A DNA stretch of 64,000 nucleotides, taken from NCBI RefSeq assembly GCF_018619335.1, contig NZ_JAHHDX010000010.1, forward strand, positions 26,390 through 90,389, read 5' to 3'. This document shows, piece by piece, positions 16,008 through 25,464 of the stretch (its first letter is position 1; each line of letters begins with the position of its first letter). This stretch comes from Alteromonas sp. ALT199. GTDB taxonomy: Bacteria; Pseudomonadota; Gammaproteobacteria; Enterobacterales; Alteromonadaceae. Both the position numbers and the translations under genes were made by a program. The notes under the pieces were generated by a model, which made no database searches, was not told where the DNA came from, and worked only from the letters and a program-made list of their open reading frames with translations.

Positions 16008-18168
16008 CTGTTACGCCCTTAAGCTGTCGCAGTTGGGTTAATACTTTTGACACTCTTTCGAGGTCTTGAACCTCTATCGATATGGTAATAAGCGCTGTTT
16101 GTCGGTTTTTATCACTTAGGCTGTTCACACCTAAAAGTGGCACATTCTCATTTGCTAACACCGTAGTGATATCGCGCAATAGCCCGGTTCTATCATGACA
16201 ATATATATCAATGCCCGTTTCAAAACCTACTTTAAGCTCTTGTGACCAATTCACCTCTATCTGACGCTCTGGGTGCTGTGACAACAAGTGCTGTAGCTGA
16301 CTACAGTTTTCTTTGTGAACACTTACACCACGACCTTGTGTGATATAGCCTAAAATAGCTTCTCCAGGTACCGGCTTACAACAATTGGCCAACTGACTCA
16401 TAAGGTGACCTACACCCTGCACCACTACCGCATCTTTTTTACCGGAACCGGCTGCTGTTTTACGTGTTTTTACTTTAGGGCTAATTTCTGGCTCGGGGGC
16501 TGGCGGCTCATGCAAGTGATGAATAAAGTTAATCACCTGCATAACACGCACGTCACCGGCGCCTACCGCGGTGTACAAATCATCTAGCGTTTGTAAGTTA
16601 AACTTCTCAAAAGCTTCACTGGGTACTTTGGCAGGTAAGTGAGCACGTTGAAGTTCGCGTTCTAAAAGCTCTTTACCGGCAGCGAGGTTTTTATCTCTGT
16701 CCTGCTTTTTAAAGAAGGAATGGATAGTGGCACGGGCCCGCGACGAATGAACATAGCCAAGTCCTGGGTGCATCCAGTCGCGACTTGGGTTGGGCTCTTT
16801 CCCGGTCAATACTTCTATCTGGTCGCCACTTTGCAATAAATAAGTGAAAGGCACTATACGCCCATTCACTTTTGCACCAATACAGCGATGGCCCACGTTA
16901 CTGTGAATGTAGTAAGCAAAATCAAGCGGCGTAGCACCTTGGGGAAGGTCAATAACATCGCCTTTCGGTGTGAACACATACACTCTATCGTCGAACACTT
17001 GACTGCGAAGTTCTTCAACCAAATCGCCCGATTCAGCCACTTCTTCTTGCCATGCTAGTATACGACGAAGCCAGTTTATGCGCTCGTCATAGCCCGACTG
17101 CTTGCCAGTACTGCCTTCTTTGTATTTCCAGTGAGCAGCCACTCCCAGTTCTGCATCCTGATGCATTTTCTGTGTGCGAATTTGAATCTCAACTGACTTA
17201 CCTTCAGGCCCGACTATAACGGTGTGAATAGATTGATAGCCATTTGGCTTAGGGGTTGCGATATAATCGTCGAACTCGTTAGGTAGGTGCTTATAGCTGG
17301 CGTGAACCGTTCCAAGCGCTGCATAACAATCTTGTAATCGCTCCGCAATAATACGTACAGCCCTAATATCAAACAGTTGCTCGAAGGTCAGACGCTTTTT
17401 CTGCATTTTTTTCCAAATGCTGAAAATGTGCTTCGGGCGGCCATAAACCTCTGCGCGGATCTCTTCGCCATCAAGTAAGGCTTGCAAGTCGTCTACAATA
17501 GTATCTATATACTCGGCGCGCTCTCTGCGCTTGCCGTCTAACTGCTTTGCAATTTGCTTGTAAGTAATGGGGTGTAAATAGCGAAAAGCGAGGTCTTCAA
17601 GCTCCCACTTTAATTGACCAATGCCCAAACGATTTGCCAATGGCGCATAAATACTGGCGCACTCTCGGGCCACCATAACGCGGGTTTCTTCGTCTGCCTT
17701 TTTAACTTGTTGTAGTGCACAAATACGTTCGGCCATTTTAATTACAACGGCACGAACATCTTCTACCATTGCAAGCAACATGCGACGTATGCTGTCTATG
17801 TGCTGTTCGTCAGACTTTTCTGCAAACCCCGTACTGTTAATTTTTCTCGCATGTAACGACTTAATAGCATCCATTCGGCGAACGCCCACTACCAGATCGC
17901 GAATTTCCCCGCCAAATTCTTCATAAATATCATCTTCACTTAAAGCGTGCTGTTCGCAATAAGGAAATACAAGAGCTGCCTGAAGCGTTGCGTCATCCAT
18001 ATTAAGCTGACACAAAATCTCAACCATTTCCTGACCAACCAATAGTCGCTCAGGGATGGAAGACACAGCACTTAGCTTATCTTTTGTTTCTGCATTTAAC
18101 TCAAGACTATCTAACCACGCTTCAAAGGGCGGTCGGTCGGCTTGGTGGACCTTTCTTGTCGATACCAT
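15985..18168 (-). CDS. relA: GTP pyrophosphokinase RelA
   Basis: The protein is 727 residues with the RelA order: a degenerate N-terminal HD-like domain, the synthetase domain (HIFSIWKKMQKK, RIIAERLQDCYAALG and KPNGYQSIHT), a TGS domain (VYVFTPKGDVIDLPQGATPLDFAYYIHS), a zinc-finger/CC region and a C-terminal ACT domain (IDIYCHDRTGLLRDIT). The hydrolase HDxxED motif is not intact, so it is RelA rather than SpoT: a ribosome-bound alarmone synthetase. It sits between rlmD and mazG as in E. coli. Confidence 0.96.
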   Translation of the reverse strand: MVSTRKVHQADRPPFEAWLDSLELNAETKDKLSAVSSIPERLLVGQEMVEILCQLNMDDATLQAALVFPYCEQHALSEDDIYEEFGGEIRDLVVGVRRMDAIKSLHARKINSTGFAEKSDEQHIDSIRRMLLAMVEDVRAVVIKMAERICALQQVKKADEETRVMVARECASIYAPLANRLGIGQLKWELEDLAFRYLHPITYKQIAKQLDGKRRERAEYIDTIVDDLQALLDGEEIRAEVYGRPKHIFSIWKKMQKKRLTFEQLFDIRAVRIIAERLQDCYAALGTVHASYKHLPNEFDDYIATPKPNGYQSIHTVIVGPEGKSVEIQIRTQKMHQDAELGVAAHWKYKEGSTGKQSGYDERINWLRRILAWQEEVAESGDLVEELRSQVFDDRVYVFTPKGDVIDLPQGATPLDFAYYIHSNVGHRCIGAKVNGRIVPFTYLLQSGDQIEVLTGKEPNPSRDWMHPGLGYVHSSRARATIHSFFKKQDRDKNLAAGKELLERELQRAHLPAKVPSEAFEKFNLQTLDDLYTAVGAGDVRVMQVINFIHHLHEPPAPEPEISPKVKTRKTAAGSGKKDAVVVQGVGHLMSQLANCCKPVPGEAILGYITQGRGVSVHKENCSQLQHLLSQHPERQIEVNWSQELKVGFETGIDIYCHDRTGLLRDITTVLANENVPLLGVNSLSDKNRQTALITISIEVQDLERVSKVLTQLRQLKGVTDAKRKQS

Positions 18169-18180
18169 ATCCTTTACTCG

Positions 18181-19641
18181 TTACTGCTGCTTTCGCGTAA
18201 ACAAGGCCATCATCTCCATGTGATGGGTGAAGGGAAACATTTCTGCTACGCCCGCTTTTTCCATTTCATAACCTCCGTTTATCAACACTTTTGCGTCTCT
18301 AGAAAACGTACTTGGGTTGCAAGAAACATACACTATCGTTTTTGGTAGGGCTTTTACAAGCGCATGACAAACGGTCAATGCCCCTTCTCTTGAAGGGTCA
18401 AGCAGCACCTTATCAAAGCCCTGCTGCAAAGAAGCCTCAACATTAGTCTCATCAGACAAATCTAAATGCAACCACTGTACGTTTTCAACGCCCTGCCGAT
18501 GTGCATTATCTTTTGCGCGGCGCACCATCTCTGACACGCCCTCTACCGCCTGAACTATCGCACCTGACTTAGCAATAGGTAAGGTAAAATTACCCAGACC
18601 GCTGAACCAATCAGCTATGAGCTCGTAAGGCAGAGGATTTAGCCAATTCATTGCCTGGTTAATCATTTTTTCGTTAACCACTTTATTTATTTGAATAAAG
18701 TCATTAGCACTTGGTGAAATAGAACAGTCATTTATCGTAGACATAACCAAATCAGTGCCATGCCCTACACTGCGTATTTGCCCTTGTTTGTTCTCGAGTT
18801 TTAACTCTATTTTTTCGGCATTGGCGAGAGAGTACTCGTTAACCAGTGCATTCACCGCATTAATAAGCTCTGCCTCAAGGGCTTTAGTATGCTTAATAAC
18901 AAGGTGCGATATTTTATCACCGGCGATAAGGCTTACATGCCCAATATGTCGAGCCGTTTCGAACCCTGTAAGCGCATTTCGCAAAGGGCCGATAATGTTT
19001 GATAGCGGGTCAACTAATATTGGACAGGTCTCGACACTGACAACGTTACTGCTATTCGCTTCGCGAAAGCCTAACTTAATTTGATTTGGGTTGCGGGCGT
19101 CGATAGCCAGCCTTGCTTTTCTGCGATATTGAGGTCGAGGACCCACTAAAGGAGCTTGCCAAACGTCTGCTTTCATTGCCAATTGACGTTCCATCATCAC
19201 TTTAAGGGCGTTGTCTCTTAGCTTAAGGGCAGCATCGGGCTGTATATGCTGTAGCTGACACCCACCACATGAATCAAACACAGGACAAAAAGGCGCTTGT
19301 CTAGCATTACTTGGCGAATGAATGTTTATCGCCTTAGCGTTAATGACTTTCTTTTTACTCGTTAGCACCTCTATGTCGCAGGTTTCCCCAACAAGGGCAC
19401 CATCAACAAACATCATGGGGTTACCGCGCACTACGCCATGACCCATCCAGTCGATATCTTCAATGGTAACCGTATTGGACTTTTGGCTTTTATTGCCTTG
19501 TGAGGCTTTATTAGCTTTTCCAAATCGAAGTCCTGCGACCTGCGCGTTGGCGCTGACATTACCTTTCTTCGCATTGCCACTTAGGCTTGAAGACGTTTTG
19601 CCTTTTTGCTTGCTGCGTGATTGTTTAAAAAGGTTTGCCAA
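18181..19641 (-). CDS. rlmD: 23S rRNA (uracil-1939-C5)-methyltransferase RlmD
   Basis: The protein is 486 residues. It has a basic, low-complexity N-terminal extension of about 55 residues, then a TRAM domain and the 4Fe-4S cysteine cluster (CPVFDSCGGCQLQH plus a later CPIL). The SAM-binding Rossmann part includes DWFSGLGNFTLP, LDPSREGA and the catalytic-cysteine motif VSCNPSTFSRD. It methylates U1939 of 23S rRNA. The gene lies 12 bases upstream of relA in the same orientation. The long nested hairpin at 19696-19744 precedes it. Confidence 0.94.
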   Translation of the reverse strand: MANLFKQSRSKQKGKTSSSLSGNAKKGNVSANAQVAGLRFGKANKASQGNKSQKSNTVTIEDIDWMGHGVVRGNPMMFVDGALVGETCDIEVLTSKKKVINAKAINIHSPSNARQAPFCPVFDSCGGCQLQHIQPDAALKLRDNALKVMMERQLAMKADVWQAPLVGPRPQYRRKARLAIDARNPNQIKLGFREANSSNVVSVETCPILVDPLSNIIGPLRNALTGFETARHIGHVSLIAGDKISHLVIKHTKALEAELINAVNALVNEYSLANAEKIELKLENKQGQIRSVGHGTDLVMSTINDCSISPSANDFIQINKVVNEKMINQAMNWLNPLPYELIADWFSGLGNFTLPIAKSGAIVQAVEGVSEMVRRAKDNAHRQGVENVQWLHLDLSDETNVEASLQQGFDKVLLDPSREGALTVCHALVKALPKTIVYVSCNPSTFSRDAKVLINGGYEMEKAGVAEMFPFTHHMEMMALFTRKQQ

Positions 19642-19695
19642 GTGTGACTCCGGTAACTTGCATTGCGTAGTTCGATGTTTGTAGCGTTTCTTGTG

Positions 19696-19744
19696 AACGC
19701 AGACCAGATAGATGTCATCTACCTGGCTTCATTGAGTCTGCGTT
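19696..19744. repeat. nested inverted repeat between acpS and rlmD
   Basis: Perfect 9-bp outer arms AACGCAGAC / GTCTGCGTT (19696-19704 and 19736-19744) enclose a second hairpin built from CAGATAGATG and CATCTACCTG. It fills much of the 129-base gap. It could be a processing site or attenuator ahead of rlmD, or a small mobile-type palindrome. Confidence 0.5.
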
Positions 19745-19770
19745 TTCGTAGTGCGCGCTTTAGTAAATTA

Positions 19771-20148
19771 TTAGGATTCTAGTATAACGGTGGCGACGGC
19801 GTAATGCTGCTCATCTGAAATACTAATCACGCTTCGGGTAATGCCCCGTGCCTCACACATAGCAGCAAATTCACCAGAAAAATGAAGTTCTGGCGCCCCT
19901 AGGTCGTTGTTACGCACCTCTATGTGTTGCCAGCTAATTCCATTCCCAATACCGGTACCAAGGGCTTTCACCGCTGCTTCTTTCGCGGCAAAACGTTTTG
20001 CTAAAAAGCGTACTGGTGTAGCGTGCTCACTAAACGTCTGCCACTCGGCAGGCGTAAGTACTCGCTTGGCTAAACGTTCATTGGCACCGTCACCTTTACC
20101 AAGTCGCGCTATCTCTACAATGTCAGTACCTAGCCCTGCAATTGCCAC
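19771..20148 (-). CDS. acpS: holo-[acyl-carrier-protein] synthase AcpS
   Basis: The protein is 125 residues, starting at GTG 20148. It has the two AcpS motifs: GLGTDIVEI with the metal-binding Asp, and FLAKRFAAKEAAVKALG with the catalytic FxxKE. The enzyme transfers 4'-phosphopantetheine from CoA to ACP. It lies 27 bases after pdxJ in the same direction, the usual pdxJ-acpS arrangement. Confidence 0.95.
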   Translation of the reverse strand: MAIAGLGTDIVEIARLGKGDGANERLAKRVLTPAEWQTFSEHATPVRFLAKRFAAKEAAVKALGTGIGNGISWQHIEVRNNDLGAPELHFSGEFAAMCEARGITRSVISISDEQHYAVATVILES

Positions 20149-20175
20149 GTTATCTACACCCTTTTGAATCTAAGC

Positions 20176-20913
20176 TTAAATGCCCGCGCGAGCTTCAAGC
20201 ATCAGCTTACGCATATCAGCCACTGCTGTGTGAAGACCGTCAAACGCGGCGCGAGCGATGATAGCATGACCAATATTCAGTTCTATTAGCTGTGGAATCG
20301 CCGCTATAGGTTTAACGTTGTGATAGTGCAAGCCGTGACCCGCATTCACTTTAAGTCCTAAACTATCGGCGTATTCGATACCTTCAACTAAGCGAGCCAA
20401 TTCTTTCTGCTGCTCGTCTTCGCTGATGGCTTCTGCATATTGTCCGGTATGAATTTCGATGTAAGGGGCGTTACATGCTGCGGCCGCGTCAATTTGCGCT
20501 TTGTCTGCATCAATGAATAACGACACCAAAATATTCGCATTAGCAAGTCGCTCGCACGCCGCTTTGATGTTCTTAAAATTCCCTGCCACATCAAGCCCAC
20601 CTTCAGTGGTTAACTCTTCACGCTTTTCAGGTACTAGGCAGCAAAAAACAGGCTTTACTTCTTCTGCAATGGTCAGCATTTCATCGGTTACTGCCATTTC
20701 TAGATTAAGTCGAGTGTTAATGGTTTGCGCTAAAATACGTACGTCGCGATCTTTTATATGACGACGGTCTTCACGCAAATGAACCGTAATGCCGTCTGCA
20801 CCTGCGCGCTCTGCAATGTCCGCAGCATGTACTGGATCTGGGTAATGTGTACCGCGCGCATTGCGTAGCGTTGCGATATGGTCGATGTTAACGCCTAATA
20901 GAATCGTGCTCAT
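20176..20913 (-). CDS. pdxJ: pyridoxine 5'-phosphate synthase PdxJ
   Basis: The protein is 245 residues, a TIM barrel with [16 protein letters not shown] at the N-terminus, [24 protein letters not shown] and [12 protein letters not shown]. It condenses 1-deoxyxylulose 5-phosphate with 3-amino-2-oxopropyl phosphate. Its DXP need implies a working MEP-pathway first step in this organism. pdxA, the enzyme before it, is at 31366. The 284-base gap upstream towards recO carries no evident gene. Confidence 0.95.
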   Translation of the reverse strand: MSTILLGVNIDHIATLRNARGTHYPDPVHAADIAERAGADGITVHLREDRRHIKDRDVRILAQTINTRLNLEMAVTDEMLTIAEEVKPVFCCLVPEKREELTTEGGLDVAGNFKNIKAACERLANANILVSLFIDADKAQIDAAAACNAPYIEIHTGQYAEAISEDEQQKELARLVEGIEYADSLGLKVNAGHGLHYHNVKPIAAIPQLIELNIGHAIIARAAFDGLHTAVADMRKLMLEARAGI

Positions 20914-21197
20914 TTCACCACCTAACCTGTAAGAGCGAAAAAAGATGTCTGCTCTTCATGTTTAATACATTATTCAAAGGGCGCAAATACCCTTTCTTAC
21001 AAAGTCGTGATTGTAGCAAATTTTTTCATAGAGCGTGCTGTTTAAGCGTTTGAGTTAAGAGAAAATAATGTAAAGAAACGGGTGTTCATTGCAGTTTTTT
21101 CTACAAAGTGTGGACGGTTATAAATATGAAGGTTTAAGAGGTTAATGTCTAAAGACGTAAACTAAGAAACCTACTCCCCCCTTAACTTGTTGACCCG

Positions 21198-21911
21198 CTA
21201 ACGCGGTTTGGGCAGAAAGAGTTCGCGACTTTTAAGTGGTTTGTCACCAATGAGCGGCTTTAGCAGGTCGCGGCAAAGCACCTTAGCGACTTTTTTGCTA
21301 AGCGGGGTAAACTCCCCCTGAGACAAACTGAGCAACGCTTTTCCGGGAAAGCCTCGCATGCTTCTAGTACTGTTAATGTCGTCAGGCAGTCGCACAAAAC
21401 CCGCATCTATTTGAAAGTTATAGCTGCCGGTTTCTTCTATTGGCATTTCGTATTCTACGTCAGTAGTGAAGTCGGGAAGTAACCCCATTTCATCAAGTAG
21501 TGCAAATTCGAACTGTCGCAAGGTCACTTCTATGTCGCTATTATCACGAAGGGACAGTAATGCATTCTCATAAGCATTGTGCACACCGTCGCTGGCGAGG
21601 CCCGCCGGCATAACGCGGTTGGTTAGTTCGTTTACATACATGGCACAAAACAAAGCTGTGCCTACAAGATTGATGGACGGGGCGACGCTTTCAACGTGAC
21701 GTAGGTTTTTTAACTCTGACTTTCCACTTAACTGTAGGCGAAGATGTTGAAAAGGTTGAAGCAGGCTCTTTTTGTCTGATTTACTGTTTTTCACCCCTTT
21801 TGCCACAGCGCTGACACGCCCTTCTTCTAAGGTAAAAAAGTCAACAATATAGCTGGTTTCCCTGTAAGGACGTCTATGCAATACATAGGCATTTAACCAT
21901 TCATTATTCAT
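21198..21911 (-). CDS. recO: DNA repair protein RecO
   Basis: The protein is 237 residues. It has the N-terminal OB fold (AYVLHRRPYRETSYIVDFFT, GRVSAVAKGVKNSKS), then the helical domain with YVNELTNR. RecO with RecR loads RecA onto SSB-coated DNA. The zinc-type cysteines of some RecO proteins are absent, as in E. coli. It lies upstream of pdxJ on the same strand, as in the rnc-era-recO-pdxJ-acpS cluster, but rnc and era are not in this window. Confidence 0.93.
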   Translation of the reverse strand: MNNEWLNAYVLHRRPYRETSYIVDFFTLEEGRVSAVAKGVKNSKSDKKSLLQPFQHLRLQLSGKSELKNLRHVESVAPSINLVGTALFCAMYVNELTNRVMPAGLASDGVHNAYENALLSLRDNSDIEVTLRQFEFALLDEMGLLPDFTTDVEYEMPIEETGSYNFQIDAGFVRLPDDINSTRSMRGFPGKALLSLSQGEFTPLSKKVAKVLCRDLLKPLIGDKPLKSRELFLPKPR

Positions 21912-22002
21912 TGTTGTTCACTTTTAATTATTTATAGCCGAATTGGTGGCGGTTTAAGAGGTTGTCTAAATGTTCATTCTAATAGTTGTAGGGATATTCG
22001 TT

Positions 22003-22284
22003 TTAGCTGCGCTTAATTCTTACCACTTTCATAGTTTCAAATTCAATACCAGCAACTTCTTCAACGTGGCGATAATAAGTTACGTTCACCCGCGCGCCTT
22101 TCAAGCTTTGATATTGCTGTTTTCGCCGGTAAATAAAGGGCACATCAATACCTTCTAGCATAATGGTGTGGCGAATCCAATCGCCGTTTTTCTCTTCCCG
22201 CTGAACGTGAGAAATCACTTTGACATTGTCGGTTTGATTCAGCTGACTATGCTTTTCAACCAGCTTCTGCCTTTCGCTTTTCAC
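22003..22284 (-). CDS. small conserved protein between recJ and recO
   Basis: The protein is 93 residues with no signal peptide or membrane segment. It is highly charged and has a beta-rich central part (IRHTIMLEGIDVPFIYRRKQQYQSLKG, ending MKVVRIKRS). Codon use resembles its neighbours and it is on the same strand as recJ and recO, so it is likely a real gene. I do not recognise the family. Confidence 0.65.
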   Translation of the reverse strand: MKSERQKLVEKHSQLNQTDNVKVISHVQREEKNGDWIRHTIMLEGIDVPFIYRRKQQYQSLKGARVNVTYYRHVEEVAGIEFETMKVVRIKRS

Positions 22285-22381
22285 CCTCGCCCCTTTGTGT
22301 TTTTTGCATTGTCACTAATTACTTTTAATTGTCTTGGCTTGTCATTTAACAAGCCTACCATTACCTGATATTTTACCTCTG

Positions 22382-24103
22382 TTAAACCGCTTCTATTTGC
22401 TCAACTATAAGCTGTACAGTCTCTTGCCCTCTAAACACATTAATATCAAGGCGATAGGCGATATGTACACGTTTTATCATGGCATTAGGCCATGCTTTTA
22501 AATCAACGTTAAACGCAATAGCGTCCACTTCATTAGCGCCGTCACTCTTTAACACCATTTTTAAATGTTTTTGTCCAACTAACCGTTGATCAAGCAAAGC
22601 AAACTCACCGTCGAATAATGGTGATTCAAAGCCTTGGCCAAAGGGGCCTGCTTGGCGCAATATATGCGCAAAGGGTAAACACAACTCTTCTGACGACAAG
22701 TCACCATCTGAGAGCAGCGCATGATTCCCGTCAAGCTTTTCCATATGGGTGCGGGCAATATCAACAAAAGCCCGTTCAAAATCTGGAAGCTTGGCAACAG
22801 GTAAACTCAATCCAGCGGCCATGGCATGCCCACCAAATTTTTCGATAACCCCCGGGTAGCGAGTATTTACTTCATCAAGCACGTCGCGAATGTGTACCCC
22901 AGGAATAGAGCGCGCCGAGCCTTTAATAACAATATCGTCTTGATGAGCGAAAGCGATAACAGGTTTTAGGTACTTTTCTTTTAACCGGCCTGCCACTATG
23001 CCAATAACACCTTGGTGAAAGTCTTCTCGGTATACCACTAGTGCGCTTGGCATATCGCCCTCATCCAGCGCCATTTGCTCTAGTACGGCTTCCGCTTGCG
23101 CTTTCATGCCAGTTTCAATTTCGCGGCGTTCTTTGTTAAGCGCATCAAGCTCTGCCGCTATCATTCGCGCCTGAATAGTTTCATCTTCTAATAAACAAGC
23201 AATGCCTTGTGACATGTCGTCTAAGCGACCTGCGGCATTAAGCCTTGGACCTACTACAAAGCCCAAATCAGTTGAGGTTAAGTGGGCGCAATCGCGGTTG
23301 GCCACTTCAACTAGCGCTTTGATACCAGGTCGACACTTACCAGCTCGAATACGCTGAAGGCCTTGGTGAACCAGAATTCGGTTGTTTTTATCTAAAACCA
23401 CCACATCGGCGACGGTGCCAACAGCAACAATATCTAGTAGAGACGCCAAATTAGGTGGTGCAATTCCTACTTTCTCAAAATGCCCTTGCTGCTGTAACTC
23501 GGCTTTAAGCGCAAGCATGATATAAAAAGCGACGCCCACACCAGCTAAATTTTTAGAAGGAAATTCACAGCCAGGTTGGTTAGGATTCACTATCGCATCG
23601 GCGGGCGGTAGTGCGTCACCCGGCAAGTGGTGATCGGTCACAACCACCTGCATCCCTAAGGATTTTGCGTGCGTTACACCGTCAATACAGGATATGCCGT
23701 TATCCACGGTTACAATTACTTCTGCACCTAGTTTGGCAGCTTCATCCACGATTGGTACGCTAAGCCCATAACCAAAATCAAAGCGGTTAGGCACTAGAAA
23801 ATCGACGTTCTGATAGCCCATGGCTCGAAGCGCCAGTATACATACTGATGTACTGGTCGCCCCATCGGCATCGAAATCGCCCACGATGGTAATACGCTTA
23901 TTTTGCGCTACTGCATTTGCAAGAATGTGCGCTGCCTGAGGCATCCCTTTTAATACGTTGAAGTGCGTAAGCCCTTTAAGGCCATTCTCCAAGTCATCCA
24001 TATTCGCAATATTGCGACCGCGATAAATTCTATCGATAACAGGGTGTAAGTCGGAACTTAACGAGGCGCCGGAGACCTCGCGGCGAACAATAGGCAAAAT
24101 CAT
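22382..24103 (-). CDS. recJ: single-stranded-DNA-specific exonuclease RecJ
   Basis: The protein is 573 residues. It has the DHH phosphoesterase motifs IVGDFDADGATS, VTVDNGIS, VVTDHHLPG and NPNQPGC, then DHHA1 with GGHAMAAGLS and a C-terminal OB domain. RecJ degrades single-stranded DNA 5' to 3' in RecF-pathway recombination and mismatch repair. In enteric bacteria it follows dsbC, and here it lies downstream of dsbC with a terminator between them. Confidence 0.95.
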   Translation of the reverse strand: MILPIVRREVSGASLSSDLHPVIDRIYRGRNIANMDDLENGLKGLTHFNVLKGMPQAAHILANAVAQNKRITIVGDFDADGATSTSVCILALRAMGYQNVDFLVPNRFDFGYGLSVPIVDEAAKLGAEVIVTVDNGISCIDGVTHAKSLGMQVVVTDHHLPGDALPPADAIVNPNQPGCEFPSKNLAGVGVAFYIMLALKAELQQQGHFEKVGIAPPNLASLLDIVAVGTVADVVVLDKNNRILVHQGLQRIRAGKCRPGIKALVEVANRDCAHLTSTDLGFVVGPRLNAAGRLDDMSQGIACLLEDETIQARMIAAELDALNKERREIETGMKAQAEAVLEQMALDEGDMPSALVVYREDFHQGVIGIVAGRLKEKYLKPVIAFAHQDDIVIKGSARSIPGVHIRDVLDEVNTRYPGVIEKFGGHAMAAGLSLPVAKLPDFERAFVDIARTHMEKLDGNHALLSDGDLSSEELCLPFAHILRQAGPFGQGFESPLFDGEFALLDQRLVGQKHLKMVLKSDGANEVDAIAFNVDLKAWPNAMIKRVHIAYRLDINVFRGQETVQLIVEQIEAV

Positions 24104-24300
24104 GAAATACCACTAAACCAATTCTGTGATTGCAGTTGTCTGTGTCAATTGGAAAAAGGCAAATATTGAAACAAGCTCAGTTTTAATACAACGCGTAAAA
24201 GAGACTGCTTTTCAAATAAAAGTGCCGCACTAACTGCAAGATAAAACCATACGAACAAAACGTAAGAAAAATAGCGATACGAATCATACCTCAGAAAACA

Positions 24301-24327
24301 AAAAAACGCACAGAGCGTGCGTTTTTC
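24301..24327 (-). terminator. rho-independent terminator after dsbC
   Basis: CGCAC-AGAGC-GTGCG flanked by A-runs and T-runs (A6 at 24301-24306, T5 at 24322-24326) lies 30 bases beyond the dsbC stop on the minus strand. It separates dsbC from recJ transcription. The rest of the 24104-24355 gap shows nothing else clear. Confidence 0.75.
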
Positions 24328-24355
24328 CATATCAACAATTAAGAGGTCTGAATGA

Positions 24356-25078
24356 CTACTCTGCCTCTTCCAGCGCTTTTACGAGTAGCGCGGCAGGCTG
24401 ATAACCAGGTATAAGTGAGCCGTCTGGCAACACAATATTTGGCGTACCGTTCACACCCAACTTTTGACCCAACATATACTGTTCGGCTACTTTGTTTTTA
24501 CAGCTTGCACTTTCCACATTACTGCCTGCTTTGGCTGTAGTTAACGCTTTTTGTGGGTTTTCAGCACACCATACCGACACCATGTCATCATAGTTCTGGC
24601 TGTTTAGCCCAGAACGCGGGAACGCGAGGTAGTGTACGGTAATTCCCGCATCGTTTAGCTCATCAATTTCTTTGTGAAACTTGCGGCAGTAACCACAGGT
24701 GATGTCTGTGAAAACGCTTATTTCGTGCTTTTCGTCTTTGGCTTTAAACGTAATTGAAGACGGCTCCATTGATGCTACGCCTTCTTTGCGCAAACCAGAA
24801 AGCGCTAGTTCGGTTTCGTTGCGCATTTCTTTGTCAATATTAAATACGCGGGCCTGAAGCAAATACTCTCCGTTTTCACTTACATAAAACAAACCGCGGT
24901 TTGTTGAAACCTGAACCAAACCTGATACAGGAGAGTCGGCGATGGTTTCTACATCTAACCCTAGCATTGAGGTCAACTTATCGCGGATAGCGTCTTCGTC
25001 GGCCGCCTGCACGCCAAGGCTTAATAATGCGCTTGCCGTAACAAGGGTAGCTAACAATACTTTCTTTACTGCTTTCAC
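24356..25078 (-). CDS. dsbC: thiol:disulfide interchange protein DsbC
   Basis: The protein is 240 residues with a signal peptide (about 1-25, ending VQA-AD). It has a DsbC N-terminal dimerisation domain and a thioredoxin fold with the CGYC active site at residues 128-131, plus the second cysteine pair (CAENP, CKNK) and the cis-proline GTPNIVLPDG. It isomerises non-native disulfides in the periplasm. The order xerD-dsbC-recJ matches enteric bacteria. Confidence 0.95.
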   Translation of the reverse strand: MKAVKKVLLATLVTASALLSLGVQAADEDAIRDKLTSMLGLDVETIADSPVSGLVQVSTNRGLFYVSENGEYLLQARVFNIDKEMRNETELALSGLRKEGVASMEPSSITFKAKDEKHEISVFTDITCGYCRKFHKEIDELNDAGITVHYLAFPRSGLNSQNYDDMVSVWCAENPQKALTTAKAGSNVESASCKNKVAEQYMLGQKLGVNGTPNIVLPDGSLIPGYQPAALLVKALEEAE

Positions 25079-25464
25079 TAAATACTCTCCATTTTGCCAT
25101 TGAAGCTTACTGTGCTTATTGGCTTAGTATGCGACTGCTCGAATATGCACCCATGGCTTAGGGCAACCGCTTAACATTTTCACACTTATTACTTTCAGAC
25201 CGTAAAACCTACCAAAAAATTGCATTTTTAACGCTATTTTTCTGTGTTTCTAGGTAACTTTAACGACGCAAACAAAGGCTAATCATATTAGATGCCAAGC
25301 TAAAACACCTATTGCAGTATTAACCCACGCCACTCTCTTTAAAAGTAATATAACACCTTTATCCTACCACACTGTTTTTCATTAAAAACATGTCTAAGCA
25401 GAGCCTCGTCGTATACAGAGTCCAATTTGTAGCATTCACCTTGGTAAATATAAGAGTTTACTAA
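25079..25464. other. intergenic region xerD-dsbC
   Basis: This 386-base AT-rich gap lies between two minus-strand genes. I see no supported small ORF, tRNA or strong terminator. It presumably holds the dsbC promoter and the end of the xerD transcript. Confidence 0.4.

Noticed and set aside
24145..24330. A 61-codon minus-strand ORF between recJ and dsbC
   Set aside because: It runs into the dsbC terminator hairpin and has no recognisable protein features.
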